Source: an uncultured Collinsella sp.
GTDB lineage: Bacteria; Actinomycetota; Coriobacteriia; Coriobacteriales; Coriobacteriaceae
Assembly (NCBI GenBank): GCA_900541245.1
Contig: UQIS01000028.1
Location: 1 to 34,655 of the forward strand
Length of the DNA stretch: 34,655 nucleotides
Reading direction: 5' to 3'
Shown piece after piece: positions 17,711-27,613 of the stretch. The stretch's first letter is position 1. The number at the start of each line of letters is the position of its first letter. The position numbers and the translations under genes are program-made. The notes below the pieces were generated by a model. That model had not been told where the DNA came from and made no database searches. It worked only from the letters and a program-made list of their open reading frames with translations.

Positions 17711-18799
17711 ATGGCACATGTCGATGACCAGCGCGTGGCGCGCGTGCTCGATACGCTCGAGGCTCAGCACCCCGGTGCGCAGTTGCTCATAAATGACCCG
17801 TGGTCGATCTACTATCTGACCGGCTTTTATGCCGATATGTTCGAGCGTTTTTGCGGCGTGCTGCTCGCGCGTGGTGCCGAGCCGGTGATCTTGGTTAACG
17901 CGCTGCATCAGCTGCCCGAGTACGACAATGCCCGCGTTGCTTACCACACCGATACCGATATCGTGGCCGACGCCATCGCTCGCGAGGTCGATCCGACCAA
18001 GCCGCTCGGCATCGACACCGTCATGCGCTCAGGCTTTTTGATGCCGCTTATGGAGCGCCACGCCGCCAGCGAGTTTTTCCTGGGCGACTTTGCCGTCACC
18101 GCCGCGCGCACCTACAAGGATGCAGCCGAGCAGGAGCTGATGCGCGCGTCCTCGACCGCTAACGACGCCGTGATGGCCGACGCCATCAAGCTCGTCCATG
18201 AAGGCGTGACGGAGCGCGAAATTGCCGACCAGATGCTCGGCCCGTATCGCAAGCACGGCTGCGAGGGCTTTAGCTTTCCGCCCATCGTGAGCTTTGGCGC
18301 CAACGCCGGCGACCCGCACCACGAGCCCGACGACACGGTACTCAAGCGTGGCGACGTGGTGCTGTTCGACATTGGCGGACGTCATCGCAACTACTGCTCG
18401 GACATGACGCGCACGTTCTTTTGGGGCGAGCCGGACGAGGAGACCGCGCGTATCTACGATATCGTGCGACGCGCAAACGAAGCTGCCGAGGCGCTCATCG
18501 CACCGGGCGTGCACATGTGCGACCTGGACCGTGCTGCGCGCGACGTGATTGAGGACGCTGGCTACGGCAAGTACTTTACGCATCGCCTGGGTCACTCGAT
18601 CGGTCTGCAGGACCATGAACCGGGCGACGTATCGCCGGTCAACGAGCAAGTCGTGGAGCCGGGCATGACGTTCTCCATCGAACCGGGCATCTACCTCCCC
18701 GGCCGCACCGGCGTCCGCATCGAGGACCTGGCCCTGGTGACCGAGAACGGCGTCGAGATTCTCAACGCCTACCCCCACGATCCAGTCCGCCTAGACTAG
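17711..18799 (+). CDS. M24 family Xaa-Pro peptidase
   Basis: A 362-residue metallopeptidase of the Xaa-Pro dipeptidase/aminopeptidase family, which removes residues next to proline and is probably cytosolic. The N-terminal creatinase-like domain covers residues 8-130. The pita-bread catalytic domain follows with all five metal ligands visible: Asp220 (VVLFDIGG), Asp231 (SDMTRTF), His295 (HRLGHSIGL), Glu324 (FSIEPGIY) and Glu338 (VRIEDL). AAAGGA seven bases before ATG supports the start. It is a single gene on the plus strand, bracketed on both sides by family A and family B repeats. Whether it acts on dipeptides or longer peptides cannot be read. Confidence 0.92.
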   Translation: MAHVDDQRVARVLDTLEAQHPGAQLLINDPWSIYYLTGFYADMFERFCGVLLARGAEPVILVNALHQLPEYDNARVAYHTDTDIVADAIAREVDPTKPLGIDTVMRSGFLMPLMERHAASEFFLGDFAVTAARTYKDAAEQELMRASSTANDAVMADAIKLVHEGVTEREIADQMLGPYRKHGCEGFSFPPIVSFGANAGDPHHEPDDTVLKRGDVVLFDIGGRHRNYCSDMTRTFFWGEPDEETARIYDIVRRANEAAEALIAPGVHMCDLDRAARDVIEDAGYGKYFTHRLGHSIGLQDHEPGDVSPVNEQVVEPGMTFSIEPGIYLPGRTGVRIEDLALVTENGVEILNAYPHDPVRLD

Positions 18800-18801
18800 G
18801 C

Positions 18802-18834
18802 AATGTGTCAAAGGGACAGCCCCTTTGACACATT
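18802..18834. repeat. Perfect palindrome of the GGGACAG group
   Basis: AATGTGTCAAAGGG and CCCTTTGACACATT form a perfect 14-bp stem with loop ACAGC, three bases after the peptidase stop codon. It has no U tract, so it is unlikely to be an ordinary terminator. It shares GGGACAG with the elements at 23674 and 33159. Confidence 0.8.
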
Positions 18835-18847
18835 CCGCTAACGCCGC

Positions 18848-19007
18848 GCCACGAAAATGGGCCATCTACTACGTTTAACCCGCATTGGTCGACCATGCTG
18901 GTCTTTTTTAAAAACCAGCAAGCCGTCTACCTGCGGTTTTAATTTCGCAATGTTTTGTGTGGTCGAGGGTAGTCGGTAAAACGTAGTAGATAGCCCCATT
19001 TCGTGGC
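18848..19007 (+). repeat. Family B long hairpin with conserved core, copy 2
   Basis: Arms of 29 bases (18848-18876 and 18979-19007) pair at nearly all positions and contain ATCTACTACGTTT and its complement. The core at 18919-18951 matches copy 1 at 17482-17514 in about 28 of 33 positions and in the same orientation. AGCCCCATCCCAAATTGACT at 19043-19062 matches the tail of copy 1. The gap 18800-19150 contains no supported gene, only this and two other repeats. Confidence 0.8.
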
Positions 19008-19069
19008 AAGCGAGTCAACTCGGGGCACAGGGCAGCCAAAAAAGCCCCATCCCAAATTGACTGCTTTTG

Positions 19070-19135
19070 AGTTGCGGTGATATACGGACTGTTTGAGGCT
19101 TCTGGCTTGTAAAACAGTCCGTATTTCACCGCAAC
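19070..19135. repeat. Family A palindrome, copy 2
   Basis: AGTTGCGGTGATATACGGACTG and CAGTCCGTATTTCACCGCAACT pair with one mismatch; TTT/AAA extends the stem inward. It lies 15 bases after the folC stop on the minus strand. Its stem sequence (CGGACTG) matches the 31439 copy, not the 17304 copy. Confidence 0.85.
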
Positions 19136-19150
19136 TGCTGAGGAGATGGG

Positions 19151-20494
19151 CTAGCGCAGCAGACCGGCTACTTCGCCGGCTAGGGTAATGGTGCCGGCCG
19201 CTACGAAGGACTCGCCCGCAGCATCGAAGGCAGCGAGGGCCTCGGACACACTCGGGCATACGCCCGCGAGCTTATCGACATCAACGAGGGCGGCGAGTTC
19301 CTCTGCCGGCAGGGCGCGATCGGAATCGGTCTGGGTCACGACCACGCGGGGGAACGCCGGAACCAAAACGTCAACGATGCCCGCCACGTCCTTATCGGCC
19401 AGCGCGGCGCACAGCAGCGTGGGGCGATTCTCCACGCACGGATCGATCTCGTCCAGCGCGCTCACAAAGTTCTCGCAGCTCTGAGGGTTATGGCAGGCGT
19501 CGATCAGCTTGAGCGGATCAGTTCCCAGTACATCAAAGCGGCCCGGCGTGGGGCAGCCCATAAGCGACGCATCGAGCTTGTCATGATCGAGTTCGCGACC
19601 CAAATACCCCTCGCAAAGCATAATCGCGCACGCGGCATTCTGCGGCTGATAGGCCGGCTTGATCATGCTCGACGTATAGATTGCACGCGGCGTGGTGCAG
19701 CTAAACTCAACCGTGTCGCCCACATGCGCCGGCACCTTAGTCGTGGCGTGGCTCACCACGAGTGGCACGACGCCGCACTTGCGGCAACGGGCATCCATCA
19801 CACGCTGAACGCTCGCCTCATGCGTGCCCTCGCCCAAAACAACCAAGCGCCCGGGTTTGATAACCGCAGCCTTCTCCCCCGCAATGGCTTCGAGCGTATC
19901 GCCCAAAATGCGTGTGTGGTCGAGCCCAATACCCGTAATGGCAACGGCGACGGGATCGGTCGCACTCGTGGCGTCCCAGCGCCCGCCCATACCAACCTCG
20001 AGCACGGCAACATCCACGCGAGCCTCGGCAAACACCACCAGTGCGGCAGCCGTCAGCAGGTCAAACGGCGTAATAGTATAGGCACGCTCCCCCGCCGACA
20101 CACGGCGCGCATTCACGCGATGTCCCGCCTCAACAGCAGCAGAAACGCCACGGGCAAAGGCCTCGTCGCTCACAACCCGCCCGTCAACCTCCATGCGCTC
20201 GGGATAGCGCACAAGCTGCGGCGACGTATACAGCGCAGTCTTAAGTCCCTCACCGCGAAGAATGGCAGCCGAAAAACGCGTAGTCGAAGTCTTGCCGTTG
20301 GTACCGGCGACCTGAATGCAATCGAAATGCTCATCCGGACGTCCCAGCTCATCGAGCATATCGACAACCGTCTCGAGCAGAGGACCAGCATCCCCAGAAA
20401 TCCGCCCCGTATCAGCAGCCAGCCCCACAGCCTCATCAAACGAAAGCAACTCAAACGAGAACGGAACGACATAAGACCCAGAACGCTTAGCCAT
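19151..20494 (-). CDS. folC: Folylpolyglutamate synthase / dihydrofolate synthase
   Basis: A 447-residue Mur-ligase-like enzyme that adds glutamate to folates and may also make dihydrofolate from dihydropteroate. The ATP-binding loop VAGTNGKTSTTRFSA lies near residue 70. It is followed by LYTSPQLVRYPERMEVDG (folate-binding region), VAVLEVGMGGRWDATS, and GLDHTRILGDTLEAIAGEKAAVIKPG, the family signature with the carbamylated Lys region. The C-terminal domain has LIDACHNPQSC, the D-x-A-H-N-P motif. The start MAKRSG at 20494 has GAGGGG 11-13 bases upstream. It is a single gene, with repeats at both ends. Confidence 0.95.
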   Translation of the reverse strand: MAKRSGSYVVPFSFELLSFDEAVGLAADTGRISGDAGPLLETVVDMLDELGRPDEHFDCIQVAGTNGKTSTTRFSAAILRGEGLKTALYTSPQLVRYPERMEVDGRVVSDEAFARGVSAAVEAGHRVNARRVSAGERAYTITPFDLLTAAALVVFAEARVDVAVLEVGMGGRWDATSATDPVAVAITGIGLDHTRILGDTLEAIAGEKAAVIKPGRLVVLGEGTHEASVQRVMDARCRKCGVVPLVVSHATTKVPAHVGDTVEFSCTTPRAIYTSSMIKPAYQPQNAACAIMLCEGYLGRELDHDKLDASLMGCPTPGRFDVLGTDPLKLIDACHNPQSCENFVSALDEIDPCVENRPTLLCAALADKDVAGIVDVLVPAFPRVVVTQTDSDRALPAEELAALVDVDKLAGVCPSVSEALAAFDAAGESFVAAGTITLAGEVAGLLR

Positions 20495-20645
20495 AACCCA
20501 AAGTCCCCTCAACATAAAAAGAGGCCCGAATCAACAACGAGCCCCTCCCATACAAAATATCAGCCAAACACCGCTTTGCAGCGACCTCAAGGCCACAACC
20601 AAGTGGCCCCACCAGGCAGCGGACGCCTCCGTAACCGCCATGGGA

Positions 20646-20753
20646 GCGGTTTGGGGCTTTGCTCGATACAAGTTCCGCACGAGCCGAAGGCCACTTAATG
20701 TGGCCTTCGTGCGAGCAGGACTGTCCGCAGTAGCGCGCAATGCCCCAAACCGC
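20646..20753 (-). repeat. Family C hairpin with covarying core, copy 1 (downstream of valS)
   Basis: Outer arms GCGGTTTGGGGC (20646-20657) and GCCCCAAACCGC (20742-20753) are perfect complements. The inner hairpin CGAAGGCCAC-TTAAT-GTGGCCTTCG (20685-20709) lies in a 50-base core that recurs, inverted, at 23519-23570. It starts 15 bases after the valS stop, so it may serve as its 3' end structure. The rest of 20495-20768 shows no gene. Confidence 0.8.
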
Positions 20754-20768
20754 GTCCCCCAGTACCGC

Positions 20769-23465
<2,697 letters not shown>

Positions 23466-23485
23466 ATATCTCTCCCTTGCCCGTC

Positions 23486-23598
23486 GGCGTGTCCGCCTGC
23501 TTGGTTTTCGCTCGGTCAGGTCCTGGCTCGCACGAAGAGCACATTAAGTGCTCTTCGGCTCGTGCGGAATCTACGAAAACCAAGCAGGCGGACACGCC
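23486..23598 (+). repeat. Family C hairpin with covarying core, copy 2 (upstream of valS)
   Basis: Outer arms of 25 bases (23486-23510 and 23574-23598, GGCGTGTCCGCC... and its complement) are perfect. The inner hairpin CGAAGAGCAC-ATTAA-GTGCTCTTCG (23533-23557) differs from copy 1 by paired changes on both sides of the stem (AGC/GCT for GCC/GGC). The flanks CTCGCA and GGCTCGTGCGGAA are the same. It occupies the probable 5' leader of valS. Confidence 0.82.
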
Positions 23599-23673
23599 TT
23601 AGGTATCGATTACTTCAGTCTGAAGGTACTAACTTGACAATCTCACAGAATAGCACAGGCATACCTGCCGAAA

Positions 23674-23754
23674 AGGGACAGGTTTATTTTGGTAGGTTTT
23701 ATCAGGGGAAACGACATTTGCCCATATAAAACCGACCAAAATAAACCTGTCCCT
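23674..23754. repeat. Long palindrome of the GGGACAG group
   Basis: Arms of 29 bases, 23674-23702 and 23726-23754, pair at 28 positions. They begin AGGGACAGGTTTATTTTGG, and the loop is 23 bases. The element lies between family C copy 2 and the clpX terminator. The gap 23466-23802 holds only these repeats and the terminator. Confidence 0.85.
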
Positions 23755-23760
23755 AAATGG

Positions 23761-23790
23761 CAGGCCCCGCGGTGGTTGCCGCGGGGCCTG
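23761..23790 (-). terminator. Probable terminator of the clpP-clpX operon
   Basis: CAGGCCCCGCGG and CCGCGGGGCCTG form a 12-bp GC-rich stem with a 6-base loop, 12 bases after the clpX stop. The minus-strand tail is only CCATTT, so the U tract is weak. Confidence 0.6.
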
Positions 23791-23802
23791 GATTCAAGCT
23801 AT

Positions 23803-25215
23803 TTACCCGTAGATGCGTTGGGGCTGTTCTTCGCCCTTTACGGAGGCTTCGGTCACGATGACCTTGGTGACGCCCTCCTCGCTGGGCAGGTCGAACATCG
23901 TCTGCTGCAGCACGTCCTCGCAGATGGCACGCAGGCCGCGGGCGCCGGTCTTGCGGGCAAGTGCCATGCGGGCGATCTCGTGCAGGGCGGCGTCCTCAAA
24001 CTCAAGCTCAACGTCCTCGAGCTGGAACATCTTGCGGTACTGGCGCACCACGGCGTTCTTGGGCTCGGTCAGGATCGACACCAGGTCGTCCTCGTCGAGC
24101 GCCTGCGTCTGGGTGACGACGGGCGTACGTCCCACAAACTCGGGGATCATGCCAAAGGCGTTGAGGTCCTGCGGGAGCACCTGACGCAGCAGGTCGTTCT
24201 CGTCGACCGAGGTGGGACCGGCGATCTCGGAGTTAAAGCCCACGCCCTTGTTTCCCACGCGATCGGCGATGATCTTATCCAGGCCCACAAAGGCACCGCC
24301 GCAGATGAACAGAATGTTCGTCGTGTCGATCTGCAGCAGCTCCTGCTGGGGATGCTTGCGGCCGCCGGTGGGCGGAACGCTGGCCACCGTGCCCTCAAGA
24401 ATCTTAAGCAGCGCCTGCTGAACGCCCTCGCCCGAAACATCACGGGTGATGGAGAGGTTCTCGGCCTTGCGGGCGATCTTGTCGATCTCGTCCACGTAAA
24501 TGATGCCCACCTGCGCGCGCTCAATGTCGCCATCAGCGGCGTTGATGAGCTTGAGCAGGATGTTCTCCACGTCCTCGCCCACATAGCCGGCCTCGGTGAG
24601 CGCGGTGGCGTCGGCGATGGCAAACGGCACCTCGAGGATGCGCGCGAGCGTCTGGGCCAGCAGCGTCTTACCGGTACCGGTGGGACCGAGCAACAGGATG
24701 TTGGACTTGGCGAGCTCAACCTCGTCCATATCGTCATCAAACTGGGCACCCATGCCCGATGCCTCGTCAAGGGCGGACACCGCGGCGCCGCCCTCGATCA
24801 CGCGACGGTAGTGGTTGTACACGGCCACCGACATGGCGCGCTTGGCGTCCTCCTGGCCCATAACATAGGCCGAAAGCTCGTCATAGATCTCGTGCGGCGT
24901 CGGCACGCGTGTGATGACCTGACGGTCGTCCTCGAGCTCAAAGCCCTCGGCCTCAGGGTCAACGGCGGGCTGGGACGCAGCCTGGCCGTGGTCGTTGAGG
25001 AAACCCGGCAGCTTGCCGTTGCGGGCGGCGTCCATAAAGTCCGAAGCCAGCGACTCCTCAAGGATCTCGGAGCAGGCGGCGACGCACTCATCGCAGATAA
25101 AGATGTTGGTCGGACCCTTTACGAGACGACGGACCTGGCCCTGCTCTTTTCCGCAGAAGGAGCAGCGGATGGGGTTGCCGTTCTCGTCGAAGTTGTCCTG
25201 CATGTTACCGGCCAT
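23803..25215 (-). CDS. clpX: ATP-dependent Clp protease ATP-binding subunit ClpX
   Basis: A 470-residue AAA+ unfoldase that feeds substrates to ClpP. It has an N-terminal C4 zinc domain (CSFCGKEQ ... CDEC), Walker A GPTGTGKT at 177-184, the pore segment GYVGEDV, Walker B IIYVDEIDKI and the C-terminal sensor region (TGARGLRAI). ATG at 25215 is preferred because it follows the clpP stop by one base and GAAGGA lies nine bases upstream. The protein is some 50 residues longer than typical ClpX. The extra length is acidic, in the linker after the zinc domain (PAVDPEAEGFELEDD) and before Walker A (MGAQFDDDMDEVE). Function call is secure. Confidence 0.97.
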   Translation of the reverse strand: MAGNMQDNFDENGNPIRCSFCGKEQGQVRRLVKGPTNIFICDECVAACSEILEESLASDFMDAARNGKLPGFLNDHGQAASQPAVDPEAEGFELEDDRQVITRVPTPHEIYDELSAYVMGQEDAKRAMSVAVYNHYRRVIEGGAAVSALDEASGMGAQFDDDMDEVELAKSNILLLGPTGTGKTLLAQTLARILEVPFAIADATALTEAGYVGEDVENILLKLINAADGDIERAQVGIIYVDEIDKIARKAENLSITRDVSGEGVQQALLKILEGTVASVPPTGGRKHPQQELLQIDTTNILFICGGAFVGLDKIIADRVGNKGVGFNSEIAGPTSVDENDLLRQVLPQDLNAFGMIPEFVGRTPVVTQTQALDEDDLVSILTEPKNAVVRQYRKMFQLEDVELEFEDAALHEIARMALARKTGARGLRAICEDVLQQTMFDLPSEEGVTKVIVTEASVKGEEQPQRIYG

Positions 25216-25216
25216 C

Positions 25217-25837
25217 CTAGGCGTCCTTCGCGGCAAGATCGCGCGAGGTGACGATACGGTCAATCAGGCCGTAGTCGAGGGCCTCGGCAGCGGTCAGGTA
25301 ATTGTCGCGCTCGGTATCGGCCTGGACCTTCTCGATCGGCTGGCCCGAGGCGTCGGACAGGATCTGGTTGAGCTCGCGACGGGTCTTCTTGATCTCCTCG
25401 GCCACAATCTCGATCTCGGTCTGCTGGCCCTGGGCGCCGCCGCTGGGCTGGTGAATCATGACCTTGGAGTGCGGCAGGCAGAAGCGCTTACCCTTGGCGC
25501 CGGCCGAAAGCAGCACGGCGGCCATGGACGCGGCCATACCGACGCAAATGGTGGAGACCTGCGGCTTGATGAAGTTCATGGTGTCCAGAATCGCCAGACC
25601 GGAATAGACCTCGCCGCCGGGCGAATTGATGTAGAGCGAGATATCCTTCTCGGCATCCTGGCTCTCAAGATGCAGCAGCTGGGCAACGACCAGGTTGGCG
25701 CTGACGGAGTTGATCTCCTCGCCCAAGAAGATGATGCGGTCGTTGAGCAGGCGCGAATAGATATCGTAGCTGCGCTCGCCGCGCGGCGTCTGCTCGATAA
25801 CGTATGGCACGAGGGCGGAATCGAACTTAGCGATCAT
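25217..25837 (-). CDS. clpP: ATP-dependent Clp protease proteolytic subunit
   Basis: A 206-residue serine peptidase that forms the tetradecameric Clp chamber. The catalytic triad is visible as Ser104 (GMAASMAA), His129 (MIHQPSGG) and Asp178 (DTERDNY), with the spacing of E. coli ClpP. ATG at 25837 is chosen because GGAG lies six bases before it; ATGs at 25843 and 25849 lack a proper site. It is translated just ahead of clpX, one base apart, and follows tig in the common tig-clpP-clpX order. Confidence 0.97.
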   Translation of the reverse strand: MIAKFDSALVPYVIEQTPRGERSYDIYSRLLNDRIIFLGEEINSVSANLVVAQLLHLESQDAEKDISLYINSPGGEVYSGLAILDTMNFIKPQVSTICVGMAASMAAVLLSAGAKGKRFCLPHSKVMIHQPSGGAQGQQTEIEIVAEEIKKTRRELNQILSDASGQPIEKVQADTERDNYLTAAEALDYGLIDRIVTSRDLAAKDA

Positions 25838-25882
25838 ACGCATCTCCATTTCTCTTACGGACCAATAATGGTTCTAGACAAA

Positions 25883-25923
25883 CGTACGGTGCCCGCATGC
25901 TATGCATTGGCTGGCACCGTACG
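25883..25923 (-). terminator. Hairpin between tig and clpP
   Basis: CGTACGGTGCC and GGCACCGTACG form a perfect 11-bp stem. On the minus strand it is followed by TTTGTCT, so it may be an intrinsic terminator or attenuator between tig and clpP. AACCGGATAACCGGTT follows at 25929-25944 and is a smaller repeat. Confidence 0.55.
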
Positions 25924-25999
25924 AAACAACCGGATAACCGGTTTATAACTTTACCCCATCACGGGCGCACGCATGCGCTCGCGGGCAAGGTGGCGAGAA

Positions 26000-27301
26000 T
26001 TACTCGGCGTCCTTGGCGGTCTCGTCGACCTCGGTCACCTTGGCGTTCTCGACCAGGTGATCGACGGCCTTGGAGCGACGGATGGACTCGCGGACGGCAG
26101 GCATGCGGCCATCGGCAATGAACTCGGCCTTGGAAGCCTCGACGTCCTTGACGCCGGCCTTCTCGAACTCGGCGTTGATGTCGTCCTCGGTGACCTCGAT
26201 CTTGAGCTCACGGGCGAGAGCGTCGAGCGCCAGGGACTCACGGGCAACGTCGTTGGCCTGCTTGTGCAGGTCGCCGATAAACTGCTCCATGGTCAGGCCG
26301 GAAGCAGGCAGCCAGGTGTCCAGGGTCATGCCGCGGGCAGCGAGGTTGGACAGGAAGTTCTGGCCGAGCTCCTCAAAGACGGACTGCTCGTAGTCGGCGT
26401 CCATCTCGTCGAGCTGCAGACGCTCGGCGAGAGCGGAGACACAACGGTTCTCCTTCTCGGCCGGCAGGCGGGAAGCCTTGTCCTGCTCGATCTCGATCTT
26501 GATGGCGTCGCGCATGGCCTCGATGCTGTCGAAGCCAAAGTCGGACTTGACGAGCTCGTCGGTGAGCTCGGGGGTGTTACGGACCTTGATGCCCTTGACG
26601 GTGACCTCGACGGTGTGAGTCTCGGCCTCCTCGCCCTCCTCGACCTCGTCGGTCCAGGTGACGGTCTTGACGTCGTCAACGTTGGCGCCGATCAGGGCCT
26701 CGTTGAACTCCTTGGGGTTGCTGTCGCTACCGGCGATGAGCATGCGGCCCTCGGCAGCGAAGTTGTCGGCGTTCTCGACGGCCTTGAGGTCGACGGTGAC
26801 GTAGTCCTCGGCCTCGACGGCGCGACCCTCGACGTCCTCGAAGGTGGCACGGTAGTTGAGGAGCATCTCGACCTGGTTGTTGATCTCGGACTCGGTAACC
26901 TCCGCGGGAGGCATCTCGATCTCGACGGCGTCGAAGGAGGAGAGCTCGGCAGCAGGACGCAGGGAGAACTCGACGGTGTAGGTGTAGTCCTCGTGATCCT
27001 TGGCGAGGTCGAGCTCCTTGTAGTCACCGTTCTTAGTGGGGACGATGTCCAGCTCGTTGAGGACGACGGGCTCGTTGGCGGCGATCAGGTCGTTGGTGGC
27101 CTGAGCGAGGGTAGCCTCGGCGCCAAGAGCAGAGTCGATGACCGGACGGGGAGCCTTGCCGGCGCGGAAGCCCGGGAAGCGGTACTTCTTGGCGGTGTCC
27201 TTGTAGGCCTTCTTGATCGCGGCGTCGACGTCGGCGGCCGGGATGGTGACCGTAGCGGTGAGCTTGGCGTCCTTGACGTCAGAAGCGGTGATGTTCAACA
27301 C
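26000..27301 (-). CDS. tig: Trigger factor
   Basis: A ribosome-associated chaperone and peptidyl-prolyl isomerase of about 433 residues. The N-terminal domain contains the ribosome-docking signature GFRAGKAPR near residue 45. A central FKBP-type domain follows (ENADNFAAEGRML... VDDVKTVTWTDEVEEGEEAETHTVEV), and the C-terminal part is a helical chaperone domain rich in Glu and Ala. The start is GTG at 27301 or TTG at 27298; AGGAGG lies three or six bases upstream respectively, and the ATG at 27313 overlaps the ribosome site and is unlikely. It is followed by clpP and clpX, the classic arrangement. Confidence 0.95.
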   Translation of the reverse strand: MLNITASDVKDAKLTATVTIPAADVDAAIKKAYKDTAKKYRFPGFRAGKAPRPVIDSALGAEATLAQATNDLIAANEPVVLNELDIVPTKNGDYKELDLAKDHEDYTYTVEFSLRPAAELSSFDAVEIEMPPAEVTESEINNQVEMLLNYRATFEDVEGRAVEAEDYVTVDLKAVENADNFAAEGRMLIAGSDSNPKEFNEALIGANVDDVKTVTWTDEVEEGEEAETHTVEVTVKGIKVRNTPELTDELVKSDFGFDSIEAMRDAIKIEIEQDKASRLPAEKENRCVSALAERLQLDEMDADYEQSVFEELGQNFLSNLAARGMTLDTWLPASGLTMEQFIGDLHKQANDVARESLALDALARELKIEVTEDDINAEFEKAGVKDVEASKAEFIADGRMPAVRESIRRSKAVDHLVENAKVTEVDETAKDAE

Positions 27302-27389
27302 GTTCCTCCTCATACTGCCCAGCTTATCTGAGGTGCTGGTACCTTTATGCAACAAAGAGTCGCGACGGCGGGAGCCGACGCAGGTGCGT

Positions 27390-27473
27390 TGGTGCGGGCG
27401 AAAGGACTCGAACCTTCACGGGAATCCCACCAGAACCTAAATCTGGCGCGTCTACCAATTCCGCCACGCCCGC
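27390..27473 (-). tRNA. tRNA-Leu (anticodon UAG)
   Basis: The minus strand begins GCGGGCGTGGCGGAATTGG and ends CGCCCGCACCA. The 7-bp acceptor stem is perfect, the anticodon arm is CCAGA-TTTAGGT-TCTGG with anticodon TAG, there is a long variable arm, the T loop is TTCGAGT and CCA is encoded. It reads CUN codons and lies upstream of tig on the same strand. Confidence 0.96.
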
Positions 27474-27563
27474 ATGAGCGCACAGACTAGGAATGATAGC
27501 AGATACGAACGGCAAGCGCACGCACACCTTTTACAGGCTCACGACCTCACCACGAGTGCAAAA

Positions 27564-27589
27564 GGCGGGACGAGTTGCCCCGCCCCGCC
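27564..27589 (-). terminator. Terminator of the molybdenum hydroxylase operon
   Basis: The minus strand reads GGCGGG, a 14-base GC-rich loop, CCCGCC and TTTTGC, about 25 bases after the stop of the large subunit. The remaining bases up to the tRNA show no gene. Confidence 0.6.
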
Positions 27590-27613
27590 AATTACGACTT
27601 GTTCGCTGACCCG

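Noticed and set aside
17246..19150. Possible CRISPR array because of several repeats
   Set aside because: The repeats are palindromic pairs from different families with irregular spacing; there is no regular repeat-spacer unit.
23689..27331. Plus-strand open frames opposite clpX, clpP and tig
   Set aside because: Antisense shadows of high-GC genes; no motifs or ribosome sites.
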